DNA from: Cryptomeria japonica
Taxonomy: Eukaryota > Streptophyta > Pinopsida > Cupressales > Cupressaceae
Assembly: GCF_030272615.1 (NCBI RefSeq)
Contig: NC_081413.1
Span: 553,499,136 to 553,563,135, forward strand
Reading direction: 5' to 3'
DNA length: 64,000 bases
Shown: positions 24,801-36,393 of the stretch, one piece after another
Position numbering within the stretch: the first letter of the stretch is position 1
Layout of the letters: each line of letters starts with the position of its first letter
Translations under genes and position numbers: made by a program
Notes under the pieces: generated by a model
Seen by the model: only the letters and a program-made list of their open reading frames with translations
The model's database searches: none
What the model was told of the DNA's origin: nothing

Positions 24801-27399
24801 TATATGATGTGGAGGAAATGGCTTCTCTATTATTAGGAACGGTAATCTCTGGTTGATGGTTGATATTATGGCAATATGCAAAGGGATTTGCGTCACCCAG
24901 AATTGTGATCTCTACACCGTTATGTGGGAACTTGATACATTGATGGTAGGTAGATGGAACGGCTTGCATGGCATGTATCCAAGGTCTTCCTAACAATAGA
25001 TTGTATGGAAGAGGAAGGTCCAAAACCTGACAAATGATGTTCTTTACCACGGGGCCCACTCGGATTGGTAGTACCACAGCTCCTTTGGATGAACGCTCTG
25101 CATCGTCATAAGCTTTGATTGTGATCTTCTGACGAGGATTCACTGATTCGACCGCATATCCCAATGCTGTGACCAACTGCAGTGTGCAAATATTCAGGCC
25201 TGCTCCATTATCGATCAAGACTCGCTTGATCCTATGCTGGTTAATAAATCCTTCGATGTGGAGTGAGGCATTATGTGGTTGTTGGAAGGAAGAGTTGTCA
25301 CTTTCAGAAAAAGTGAGACAAGGTGATGACTTTAGACTTCCAACCATGGCTTGAAATTGGTCCATATTTGGATTTGCGGGGACTGACGCTTCTTGGAGTG
25401 CTTGATCCAAGATAGTTTTATGAGATGGCGATAGACGCAAAAGCTCTAAAATGGATATAAGCGCAGGGGTTTTGTCTAATTGTTCCACAAGATTGTACTA
25501 CTTTGGGATGGAGGTGGTGCCTTGTGGAGCTGCCTTTATGGTAACTTTGCCGCGGTGTGTAACAACATTGCAATTTGAGTTGGAATTTTTGAAGGTTATA
25601 GTTGCAACTTGTTCATTGGCATCATACAGATGATTTACAGTGTAATTATACGCAGCCTGTGTATAATCAGTGGTATCAGTGCCTCGCCTAGAAGTGGAAG
25701 GACCCCTTTGATCTTGTGATGGAAGTGGATTTTTGAACATCAGATGATCATTATTGGTTGTTTTTGGGTCATGTCCTTCAATTTCAATTTCTCCTCGGTC
25801 AATAAGATCCTGAATAAGATCTTTTAATCGGTGACAATTACTTGTCTTGTGCCCTCTTCCTTGATGGAATTCACAGTGTTCAGTATCTCTCCACCATGCT
25901 GGTTTGACTTGAGGCTCATAGTTTGATAGCTTAGGCAGAGTGACCAAATTTTGAGAAATGAGTTGTCGCAACACTATTTCAATGGGTTCCCCGAAGGGAG
26001 TGTATGTTCGTTTCTGTTTTTGCTGACGAGGTCTAGGTTCATCATGAGATGTGATGCGGCCTTGATTGGAAGGAACATTTGTGTTGTTTTGAGGTGGAGG
26101 ATTTTGTCCTGCAAACCAAACCACAGGTTGTGCGTTTTGGATAGTCCTGGCATCCACAACCCCATCATTGACGATATTCTTGTTTTTATTCCAGAAGTTT
26201 GGTTTATCGCTGTTGAAGCGTGGGCGAGGACCATCTTTTGGTTCATAAAAGATTTTGATGAGTCCCTTCTTGATAAGTGCCCTTTCACACTTCAAACCCT
26301 TGGTGATCATATCATTAAAAGAGTCTGTGTCTTTGACATCCAGGTGAAATTCCATTTCTTCGTTTAAGTTGGAAATGAATATTTCCACTAGTTCTCGTTC
26401 AGGTAACTGAAGAGAATGTCTGCTAGACATTTGACGCCATCATTGCAGGAATACTGAGAATTGCTCACCTGGTTTTTGTTTGGTGTTGCATAGATCAGCC
26501 ATGGTGACATCGCGTTCAATGTTATGAGAGTAATGAGCTAGGAACTTCTGGATGAGTTCCTCAAATGTTCTAATGCCACCTGGTAGTCGGGAAAACCATG
26601 ATGTGGTTGTTCCTCCCAAGCTTTGGGGAAAAAGGCGCATTAGGTAGGTGTCTTCATATGCCACTTCAAGACAAGCGGAATGAAATTCTCTGACATGATC
26701 ACGAGGATCTCCCTTTCCTCTATATTTTTCAAATTTGGGTGTTTCGAATCCTCGTGGAAATGGTGGCATGTAAAGATCCCTATCAAAAGGATAGGGACAG
26801 ATGTCATTGAGTGAGAATTGGTTAGTCTTGACACCACTATGAAGTTGTTGGGTGAGATTCTCGACTTGTTGCCGCAACATCTCCATTTCATTTGGAGGAG
26901 GAGGTGGTGGGTTACCTCGAGGAATGTTATATCTGATGGGATCTCTACCTCTTTCCTCTTCATGGCGACTTTGTCTTTCTGATGCTTGTCTTAATTGGGC
27001 AAGATCAAAGTCAGAGGGGAGTTTTGCTCCTTCTTGAGCGAGTCTTAAGAAGTGAGCATCCGCATTGCTCTTGAGTATTTCGTCAAAAAGTCTGTTAAAG
27101 AGAGGGTTATGCTGAGCCCTTTCTATTGTTGTAGGAGTGGGAGTACTTGGGTTTTCGTCATCTGCATTTCCTCCAATTGCTTCTTGAAATTCATTGAGAT
27201 TTTCCTCTTCTTCTTCTTCCCTTTCTATTTCTCGTTGCCTTGACTGTGATCGGGTTTGAGCCATTTTGCTTGCAAGCTGTTGTTGAAGTTGTGTGAAAAT
27301 AATGATGAGTTTTTGATGAAATGAAAGGTTGATGGTTGGTGAATTGTGTTGCACGTGGATCTCTAGCACTTTTAAGGTGGATGTAACCAAAATTCCTTC

Positions 27400-29960
27400 T
27401 TTGAATTGCTTGTTTGTTTGATAAGTTTTGATGTGATAAGGTGTAGAGAAATCTGAGATGTGTTACAGATTGAACTACCTAGTAATGAGAGGATTCACTC
27501 ATGAACTAGTTTTAACTTGCGTAGATGTGTCTCTTAGGATGAGCTTATCCTAGATGTAGAAACAATCTAAAAAGTGATGTGATGTGTTTGATTTCAAGCA
27601 ATATCTAAAAGACAACTTGGGACAAGAACCTCTTAATGTTTTGAGAGTTGGGATGGATTGATGATGAAGTGATGATGTATGAGTGAGATGATGGATGAAA
27701 ATGTTTTCAACTTCAATAAAAACTTTGTGTTACAAATGGGACAAACTCTATCTCTTCCCTTTCGGGTGTTGGTGGTATTTCTCGAGCTGTGTTGTATGTG
27801 ATACAGACGTTTGGGAAGAAGTTGGGATTAATCTTTCCTCCTTGGTTTTTGTGATAACTCAGAGCTCTATATTGCATAAAATCTCTGCGGTTCAATGATT
27901 CGGAATCAAATTCGTTTGTTTTTTCTTGAAGGTATAGATGCATGCGATGTAGAAAGACTCTATGGGAGACAAAGATTTGTCGATTGATATAGAAGAATTT
28001 CCTCCTTTTGATCAAAGCCTTTGAGCTTAATGGTCTTCTTTTCAAGTTGATATTCTGATGACACTTCTTCTTTTGCAAGATGTGAAGAATAGTCATAAAA
28101 TTTGACTCTTTGTTGTTTGTACCTTGTTTTTGATGTTTTTGGTTGTTTTGACAGATGTTTGGTTGGATGAATACTTTGTTTTTGGGAAGTGATTTTTTGA
28201 TTTTTCTTTGACAAGAAAACAAAGCAAGCACACAAACACAAGAATGTTGCCCCAAAGGCACAAATGAGTATGGGTCTAGATCAACCCAATCCTTGGACTT
28301 TTATATGACCCTTCCTTTAGATGTATTTTAAGGTGTATTTCCAAAGACTGAAGTCGGCTCAATTTGCACTTGGTCTTTAAAACGAACACATTTCAAACAC
28401 TTTTTATCCCTAAGGTCAAATGGCCAGTTGTGATAAATTTAGCCCACATCTTGATATTTCTTCGACTTTGGTACTACATACCTTATGAATCCCGCCGTGG
28501 CAGGTAAGGATGTGATATACTAAGTTTTGCACGAGCATAACAAATAGATGATCCCTATGATGGGGGAGTCACCACTTTTATCAAGCCACAAGTGACTTTT
28601 CAAAAAGCTATGTTTCTACTCAAGGAAATATGTATGGTGAGTATCTTGGGAGCAAAACCATCTATGCTCTTGCACTAAATTATATCGCAAATATCCTCAA
28701 TCAATAGAACGGGTGGGCTACTACTAAAAGGTGTTTAGTCATGTTCAATGTTTTTGGACATAAGTTCATTCTGCAGTGACTCACTTAAGAGCCTTGTAAC
28801 TGGTGGTGGGGCCCATTTGTCCTTTCGGCCAGTTACACTGTAGGAACAGCTATACCCAAGGCTACAGCTTTCGCTCTCACCTGATTTCTATAGCGGATCG
28901 AAGGATTTACCGCTCGAGGTCGTTCCCAAGAGTATCGATCCCTTGGCAGGCCTCTCTTAAAAAGATAAAATTTTGAGTGTTACTAACACTTTTCTCTTGC
29001 ACCTAGGACCACGAAAGCCAAGGGAGAGGATAGTGTGTGTTAGAGGTAGGACCACTCGACTGACTTTTTGCACAAGTGTGCCAAGTACGAAAGACACTTG
29101 TTCTTTTTAATCCACCATTACAAATGTGATCTAACTATTTGGAGATGTTGCTCCAACAGCCATGGTGTTCTTTTTAACTTCAAAGGCAATGTGTTTTGTA
29201 ACCTAGAATTCGGAAATCTTGGTCAACTTAAAGAAAAACACGTTTGCTTGAAGTAAAATTTGTTTTTGCAAAAATCAAAACAAGTGGATTGTTCTTTTTA
29301 TTTGCCCAAAAATTGAAGTGTGGCTTGTGATTTTTAAGTTTGATGTAAGAAAGAAAATTTGTTTTGTTGATTTTAAGCACCAAAACAAAATGTATCCCTA
29401 ACTTGCAATGAAAGCAAAATTTTGAAGTTTGTTGTTTTTTTTTTTTTTTTGCAATAAAGAAAGATGAATTTTCTTTTTAAGCACCAAAAGTTTTGAGGTT
29501 CATTTTATGCACTTTAAAATAAAATGTGAGGTTTATTTTAACTTGTGCAAGAAGGAAAAATGGATTCTTTTTAACCAACTTTTGTTTGAAAGAAAGTAAA
29601 AAAGAAACTTTTAAAGCATTTAAACTAACTCCTTCCCCTGCACAAAAAGATTAGAACCTGCATAAAAGACAATTAGTTAGAAAAATCTGCATGTTTTGGT
29701 GGGCTTCTACAAGCCTAATTTTTATTTTTTTTGGTTACAAGGTGATTTGTACAACATTTTGTTACAATAGCGCCAGTCTGCGTTTGAACAGAGGCGCTAT
29801 TTAACACAAACACACTAAAAGAAAGGGAAAGACAGAGAAGGGAAAAGCGCTGAAACAATGTCAAACGCGCCAAAACAATGTCAAAAGTGCAACCTGTGTG
29901 ACATTTTCAACATTCAAACATGTTATTGGTTAAAAAAAAAAGTTGATCTTTGTGGTGTTT
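27400..29960 (-). other. Leader of the gypsy element
   Basis: This is the stretch between the tRNA-Trp primer site and the start of gag. It has no domain that could be recognised. Short poly-T/poly-A runs and lysine-rich small open frames occur; nothing supports a separate gene. Confidence 0.5.
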
Positions 29961-29961
29961 G

Positions 29962-29981
29962 GATTCACGTCGGGTTCACCA
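29962..29981 (-). other. Primer-binding site, tRNA-Trp
   Basis: The plus strand carries GATTCACGTCGGGTTCACCA, the last 20 bases of plant tRNA-Trp with CCA; the minus strand is therefore its primer-binding site, two bases from the LTR end. No tRNA body surrounds it. Confidence 0.85.
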
Positions 29982-29983
29982 AA

Positions 29984-31785
29984 TGATGCTCTGCAAACAG
30001 GATTAGAAAATCTGTTTGATGGCAACACACACAAGAGCACAAGAAACAAACGTTAGTGTTAGCAACAAAAGATTATCCTAAACAGGCATATCAAGAGAGA
30101 TATTAAGCATGAAATAGAAAGCATATAAACATAGAATAAAATAGCTAATCAAGATGCTCATAGTTGCTCCTCCCTTGTTCCTCTCCTCTCCAAGTCCCAA
30201 ATGAGTGTAGCTATCAGCTTTTAGCACTAGCCATGGATGCCATATGGAGATTCAAGATAGTTGAATATGATAAGCAAATGCTATGCAAGTGTAGATAGTG
30301 ATGCTATGAGAAAACTCTATGCTAATGCCAGTATAACAACAATACTCTAATGCTTCTCTTTTTGCTTGAGGAGAAGGGTTCTATTTATAGAAGAAATGGG
30401 GAAATGAAGGGTTAAGATTGAATGGTTTAATCAAGGGCCAAGTTTGAAAGTTGGGGATCCATGTGCATAATTGGCACCAATAAAATGGTGACAAGTGTCA
30501 ACATAGGATTGGGTTGAGAGAAGAGGTTGGAGGCATTAAAGGCCTGAGAAGACCTCATGGTTATCTAGAGGCTAAGGGTCAAGTCCAAATTAAGATTACC
30601 CACTGGATCAAGAGTTAATCCAAGGATAAACCTTTGTGCAAATGTTTAAGAGATAATCATGGTCAAAGCATTAATGGCCTGATGAGACCTTTGGGTTGGG
30701 TAGAGGTTGAGTCAAAACAAATGTTTTAACCATGTGGGAGGGTTTGAGGTAACCATTAATGGTTATTGGAGACTTTGGGGATTAAGTGGTTGAAGGTTGA
30801 AAGCCTTCAATGGTTATCAAAGACTTTGAGCCATTTAGTGGTTGAAGGTTGAAAGCCTTTAATGGTTATCAAAGATTTTGAGGGTTTGAGAAGTGACTTC
30901 CCTTTTGCTTAGGAATGTGACAAAGTTTAGAGAAGGGGTTAGGTTATTTAGAAGTGATTAGAAAATTCTAGAAGGGGTTTAGGCATGCAAGTGGATTTTG
31001 TAGGAAAATGCAAGTGGGAGAAATTTTGGTATTTTCAATTAAAATAAAATCATTTATTTCAATTAAATGGTGTAATTTGCATTTGGATAAATATTCAAAT
31101 AAATATTAATTTATTTAAATGAGAAAAATGAAGATAAAGCATTAAAATGCTTGAAGACTTTGAGGGAAACCATTAAAGGCTTGAAGACTTTAAGGAAAAC
31201 CATTAAAGTCTTAAGAAGACTATAGAAGGAAGCCATCAAGTTTGAAGACTTTAAAACCATCAAGTTTGAATAATTTTAAGGGAAACCATTAAAGGTTTCA
31301 ACTGGGTGAGGATAAATAGGATTTTAAATAAATAATTTATTTAAAATGGTTGTGCAACTTGCTTTTGTAGGAAAATACAAGTGGGTGAGGATAAATAGGA
31401 TTTTAAATAAATAATTTATTTAAAATAGTTGTGCAACTTGCATTTGTAGGAAAATGCAAGTGGGTAGAGGATAAAGGTGATTTAAATAAATGTTAATTTA
31501 TTTAAATGTGAGAGGTGGGATTTTGGGGGATTTAAATAAATATTAATTTATTTAAATGTGAGAGAATATTTAATTAAATAAATATGATTTATTTATTTAA
31601 TTAATGGTCTGAATTTGGTTAAGTAAATTAAATCAAATAAATTGAATAATTTATTTAATTAATAGGAGAAGAGGGTTAAGATGAATTAATTAAATATTAA
31701 TTTAATTAATTATTAATTGATGGTTAAATAATCAAATAAATACTAAGTATTCATTTAATTAAGTGGACAGATTTATGTGACTACA
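29984..31785 (-). repeat. 5' LTR of the Tat-lineage gypsy element
   Basis: It begins TGATGC next to the primer site. The other end is placed at ...GACTACA (31785), so that the minus strand starts TGTAGTC. This end is a judgement, because no second LTR is available for comparison. It holds internal tandem repeats: two units of about 58 bp around 30770-30890 and two of about 78 bp around 31300-31450, then AT-rich ATTTAAAT blocks. Confidence 0.5.
31300..31560. repeat. AT-rich tandem repeats in the gypsy LTR
   Basis: A unit of about 78 bp (GGTGAGGATAAATAGG... to AAAATACAAG) occurs twice nearly perfectly, followed by shorter GATTTAAATAAAT/TTAATTTATTTAAATG units that can fold back on themselves. 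Confidence 0.75.
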
Positions 31786-31873
31786 AGAGTTTTAAAACAT
31801 AACTTAAAATAGGAAAGGTTTTTTTTGGGACCAATAGTTTTTGAGCAAGAAACGTAAAAATTAAATAGACTAA

Positions 31874-32225
31874 CTAAAGAACCTCCACATCCTCATTTGT
31901 CTCTTCATCTTCTAGCTATGTCGCATCATCTATTGCCTCTTGGTCTTTTGCTATTGTATTAGTTACATTGCCCTAAGATAGTTGTGCCACCTGTAGATTT
32001 ATTCTTTTCTTGTTCGCCTTGAAGTTGGAGAGAATTGGTGATAACTCTTCTGCTACAGGTTCAACTGTGGCTCCAACTCTAATCTTTCACTTGGTAACTC
32101 TTTTTCTAGCTTCAACAATATTCCTTGGAACATCTTTGACTTCATCACTAATATAATTCAACACCATGATTGCATCCTTTAGGCATTCCAGAGAGTTGGG
32201 ACCAACATTAGTTGCAAAGGATAAA
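31874..32225 (-). pseudogene. Unclassified coding relic
   Basis: One minus-strand frame reads as protein for about 115 codons with only a few stops (in-frame TGA, TAG) and strong amino-acid character: a segment with SLECLKDAIMVLNYISDEV, then RNIVEARKRVTK, then an acidic end LEDEETNEDVEVL. The interrupted frame and lack of a start make it a relic. The family is not recognised; it could be a fragment of a host gene or of another mobile element. Confidence 0.4.
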
Positions 32226-32499
32226 GTGAAAATTAATTTAATCAATTCCTTCATTCAATTTGTTAAACTCCTCCAAGTTGCCTATGACAAATATAATTAT
32301 AAAATACACTGAGATATATGGAGCCATTGAATTTTTCAATTTAATAATGTATAATAAAGTGAAACGATGAAAAAATTAAACACCTCAATATATCTCGATG
32401 TATTTTATATAGATTAAATAAATTTAAGATAGATATGCTAGTAGTAGTGAGAGCTGGAAAATGTTAGAGAACAAATTTGAATCTTAAGTTAATATACAC

Positions 32500-32740
32500 A
32501 TGTTAATTAGGGTATTCTATTTATTTATTTATGCTACGAAAATTGATGCTACGAAAATTGTTCACATATTCCATGATGTGACAAATCTCAGCAATATTTA
32601 GTGCCGAACGACTTTGTAATATAAACAGGTACGCGGATAGTGTCATGTTTTCTCTGCACATTTTTAGGAACTTTGACTGGAATTGTCCACTCACAAAGAA
32701 CCTCACAAACTCAGGTACTTTTGATAAAGACGTAGAAGTA
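32500..32740 (+). promoter_or_regulatory. Orphan P450 promoter copy with no gene
   Basis: The segment aligns with the proximal promoter of gene 1 (about 16315-16600): GCCGAACGAC at 32603, a TTTTCTCT-CAC block, the TTTGACTGG W-box block at 32672, CTCACAAAGAACC at 32690 and GGTACTTTTG. The TATA element has decayed and no P450 coding sequence follows. It marks a P450 copy whose gene was lost or moved. Confidence 0.6.
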
Positions 32741-32759
32741 ATTACATGACAAGTTCATT

Positions 32760-34300
32760 AAACCTATAGTTTGACTCACTAGTTTATTTGTTTTTTTCTA
32801 TTAAATCCTTGTTGACCGGACCAATGTCTTTCATTCCTCGCTTGATTTTTTATTTCACGTCGCAACGAAAGAAGACAATTTGGCAAATTTACACATTTCA
32901 TGCGGACAATGAATCTTAACACCTACATAATCTAGCATTTGTCATGGATTGTAAAATTAACCTTTGAATGAGTTCACAAGAGTGGACTATACAACTTAAC
33001 CTTTTCACAATATATAATAGGTGGGAAAATCTAACCATGTGCTACCAATTATATCAGGTGAATTATAAAATTTAATTTATGGATGACGTGTTTATATTTT
33101 TTTACAATAGAATTAGATGTATATTGAGATTGAAACTTGGTACTCTTTGCAACATTAGTTTGGGATTTTTTTTTTAGGGGCTAGTTAAACTATTTTTTGT
33201 TAGAAGGCGATTTCGTCTTTCCATTCTTGTTATGAAATTACTAGATTGATCAAACTATTTCTAACATTTAACTCTATGAGAGAAATTGCATACAAGATTA
33301 CAAAATAAGCATAATACAAAGATTTCACAAGATCATACAAGATATAACTTGGGAAAGCCCTCATGACGGAAAACCCTATCTACCAAAAGTATCCATAGTC
33401 AATGTATTATCTAGCAATGGAACATTACAATACATGGTCCAAGTGAATATTTTTGGATCATCAGTGTCCTCTAATACATAATCCATGTGTCCAAGCATAA
33501 TAGACAATCAATAACACATCATATGTCATGCTTCACATATGCACTCTACAAGAGAGCTCATTACAAATCTTAGCCTACCTTCATCACTAAACATGTGTGC
33601 TTTCTTTTTATAGATTCAAGATCATACAAAACCACCAAATGGTATTGGATAAACCATGTGTCTCAAAACCATAAGAGCACAAAATCATTGACCTTAATAT
33701 TTAATTTTGGTACAAACATTTTGCAATATTAAATAAATTTTCAATGTGCAACCTTCTACATAAAATATCTAACCAATATTACAAGACAACTTTACACTTG
33801 TGAACCCCAAAAATACTGAATGTGGCTAAACTCACCTTGAAAGATGCATCAATGTAAATATTTATTTCACATAATTAAAATAATCTTTTTCTTGTGCAAG
33901 ATGTACAACACCCTTTTTCCTAACAATTCTAGACTTTCCACTTGAAGAGACATATTTCTCTCTTGTGTTGGAAATTTTTTGCTTATTAGAACTATGTTAG
34001 CCATTGTCCCATTCTTTATGACTTCTGTTCTTAAATCCCTCTACTTTGTCTTGTCTTCTATGGGAAAAATAATGAGGGCCTTCCTTTAGAGTGTCTTAGA
34101 AGCTAAGACGAATATTTCTACTTTCATGTGATGGTTGTTAGAGGATGTGTTTAAGTTAGACATGAGGTTTTGCATGTAGAGGCTATTGTAGCCAATTTTA
34201 GTTAGAGTAACTAACTTGTGAGGCTTCCTCTTTTTAACTCTTTTCTTGGTTCTTTCATCCTACAAATTTGTATTTATTATAGTTTATTTTTTGTCTAATA
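32760..34300 (+). repeat. P450 upstream module, copy 2
   Basis: It is collinear with about 44325-46140 at high similarity (roughly 85% by eye), sharing AACCATGTG, GGATGA, TTGAGATTGAAACTT and AAAGTATCCA landmarks. There is no gene in it. Relative to the other copy it lacks about 345 bp after 34125. Confidence 0.7.
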
Positions 34301-34661
34301 TTTTGTAGCAAGATAGTTTTGATTATTTCCATCAAAGGTTTGTGTCTAGGTGCCTTATGATATTGTACCTACTTTTGTTATTAGTCATATAGGCCAAGGC
34401 ATGCAATATAGGGTCAATTTTATTAATTAAAAGAATTGCTCTAGTTGGTTATAGCTTAAGATGATTTAACATACATGAATCAAATCTAACAATAAATTTA
34501 TAAACAACTAGCAAAACAGCTATAAGAAAAAAAGACATTATTTTAATAATTATCTACCCATCATTAAAATTAAGATGATCAAGAATATGAAATATACAAA
34601 AAAAAGTAAACCAATAAAAACAATGTTTCAATAGTTGAGCATGTTCCAATAGTTGTTATAA

Positions 34662-35280
34662 CATTTGTTGATCCATATGCGGACCGTCCAACAACGTGTA
34701 CTATAAAAGAATCTTTCTTTGATTTTTGATTTGATGCCCAATATTTTTAACAATATTGCACTTATAGTTGTGACTTTAAAGTTGTTAGTGTTGATGATGA
34801 GTACTCATAATTGACACAAAAATATTCCTTACATGTAAAAAGCAATAAATCATGTGATCGCATTAGCACATCAATAAAACATGATTTGGTGTACAATTAT
34901 ACAATCACTTTTATCTAACTTTTTTTTCCTTCCCTTTCAAACACCTCAACAAAAAACAAGATATATTCCTTACATGTAATATTTGTTGACCCATATATGG
35001 ACTATGACATTTGTTGACCCATATACGGACTCCCCAACATTTTGGACTATAAAAGAATCTTTCTTTGATTTTTGATTTGATGCCAAATATTTTTAACAAT
35101 ATTGGACCCATAGCCGTGACTTTAAATTTGTTAATGTTGATGATGAGTACCCATAATTGATACAAATATATTTCTTACATGTAAAAAGCAACAAATCATG
35201 TGATCAGATTCACACATTAATAAAACATGATTTGGTGTACCTTTGATCTAACTTTTTTTTCTCCCCTTTCAAACATTTCA
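34662..35280 (+). repeat. Local tandem duplication, about 346-bp period
   Basis: 34662-34965 is repeated at 35008-35280: CATTTGTTGA, TATAAAAGAATC, a TTTTTGATTTGATGCC block, CATGTAAAAAGCAA and AACATGATTTGGTGTAC recur in order. About 88% similar by eye. It lies 1.1-1.7 kb upstream of P450 gene 2 and has no counterpart upstream of gene 1. Confidence 0.8.
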
Positions 35281-35382
35281 AAAAAAAAAAGAAAGATAAT
35301 GTGACATAATATTTAACAAGAACGCAAAGCGTCAAGTTCCTGCCATTAGAAAAAGGAGAGTAATAGATAAAGAGATAGAAAG

Positions 35383-35440
35383 ATGTAGAGGTAGAGGTAG
35401 AGGTAGAGGTAGAGGTAGAGGTAGAGGTAGAGGTAGAGAT
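35383..35440 (+). repeat. Hexanucleotide microsatellite (GGTAGA)n
   Basis: About nine units of AGGTAG in a longer purine-rich tract (35340-35700) dominated by AGATA and AGAGA words. It lies about 1 kb upstream of P450 gene 2. Confidence 0.9.
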
Positions 35441-36261
35441 AAAAATAGAGAGATATAGATAAGAAGATAGACATATAGGGAGTAAGACGTATAGGGAGAG
35501 ATAAAAGTAGAGAGATATAGAGAGAAATAGATAAAAAGAGATAATTGTATAGGGAGAGGTAGAGATAAAGAGGAAGAGATAGCTACATATAGATGGAGAA
35601 ATAGAGCTACATGTGGTACTATGATAGAAGAATACAGAGAGTCAACTAGAGCGAGAGAGAAATATAGGTAGAGAGAGAGGAGAGGGGGAGAGGAGAGAAG
35701 TTATTGTTATCAAACTATGAAAATAAAAATATTTATTATAAATTTAACTATAATACAAATGGAATAGAGGTGGCTTCATTTTATAGATGAAGTACGTTTT
35801 GGTTATTAATGAGAGTTAAATCCATTTACGTAAGGTATGGAATTACCGGGTCCCACACGCAGCAATTGGAATGTAAACCGAGATTAATAATTGAAGTAAA
35901 TGTCTAAAGTTTGGAAACTTATTATTATTTTTAAATAAAAGCAAATAAATATAATGTTTACACTATTGTTACTCCTATTAGCCAATAGGAAAACAGACAA
36001 ATAATTTTATTTAAATCATTTAAATATACATAAATATAAAAACTATAGAATGACACTCAAATTTTTAAAACTCTGAAAAATGATTGGACAGTTTAAAAGG
36101 GAAAATGCATCGAACGGATGCATATGTATCCTACCTGTGGGCAGGAACAAATAATATGACCCCAAAACTTTAAGAAACAACAATTAAGAATGATTTGAAA
36201 TTTAGACCAACTCAAGCCACAAGTTCTTATTCCAAGCCAACAACATAGATCATTTTTCTCT

Positions 36262-36331
36262 GCACGTTGTTTGAACCTTGACTGGATTCTTCCACCACAA
36301 AAGGGGTCTACTTCTGCGTCCCTATATAAAG
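36262..36331 (+). promoter_or_regulatory. Core promoter of P450 gene 2
   Basis: TATATAAA at 36323 lies 71 bp before the start codon, and the shared TTGACTGG block is at 36278. Both elements and the GCAGCAACTGA 5' leader match gene 1, while the DNA further upstream differs. Confidence 0.6.
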
Positions 36332-36393
36332 AGCAGACTGAGCAGAAGAAAATACGCAGCAACTGAGCTCGAAACGAGAGAAAGAGCAAAGCA

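Larger units (their letters stand above)
18491..31785 (-). mobile_element. Ty3/gypsy retrotransposon, Tat lineage
   Basis: Read on the minus strand: 5' LTR (about 31785-29984), tRNA-Trp primer site (29981-29962), a 2.6-kb leader, Gag (about 27.4-25.5 kb; C-terminal zinc-finger-like CEFH...GH...C), protease region (about 25.5-24.4 kb, with a G-patch-like end), a spacer, reverse transcriptase/RNase H (about 23.1-22.0 kb, YVDD box), a second, archaeal-type RNase H, then integrase with its HHCC finger and DDE residues (about 21.9-20.0 kb). The extra RNase H is a hallmark of the Tat lineage. The 3' untranslated part fills about 19.9-18.5 kb. No left LTR was recognised, so the element seems truncated at its 3' end; the coding region is broken in several places. 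It lies between P450 genes 1 and 2. Confidence 0.85.

Noticed and set aside
27713-28261. 182-codon minus-strand frame in the gypsy leader
   Set aside because: It is low-complexity, has no recognised domain and overlaps a second frame; treated as leader sequence.
29962-29981. Possible tRNA-Trp gene
   Set aside because: Only the last 20 bases match; no tRNA body exists upstream and the CCA is encoded, as expected for a retroelement primer site.
31300-31560. Regular repeats resembling a CRISPR array
   Set aside because: The units are adjacent tandem copies with no unique spacers, inside an LTR of a plant retroelement.
29984-31928. Gypsy LTR ending at 31928, where TGATGC would pair with GCATCA
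   Set aside because: The coding-like relic 31874-32225 runs across 31928 without a break, so the hexamer match is probably chance.
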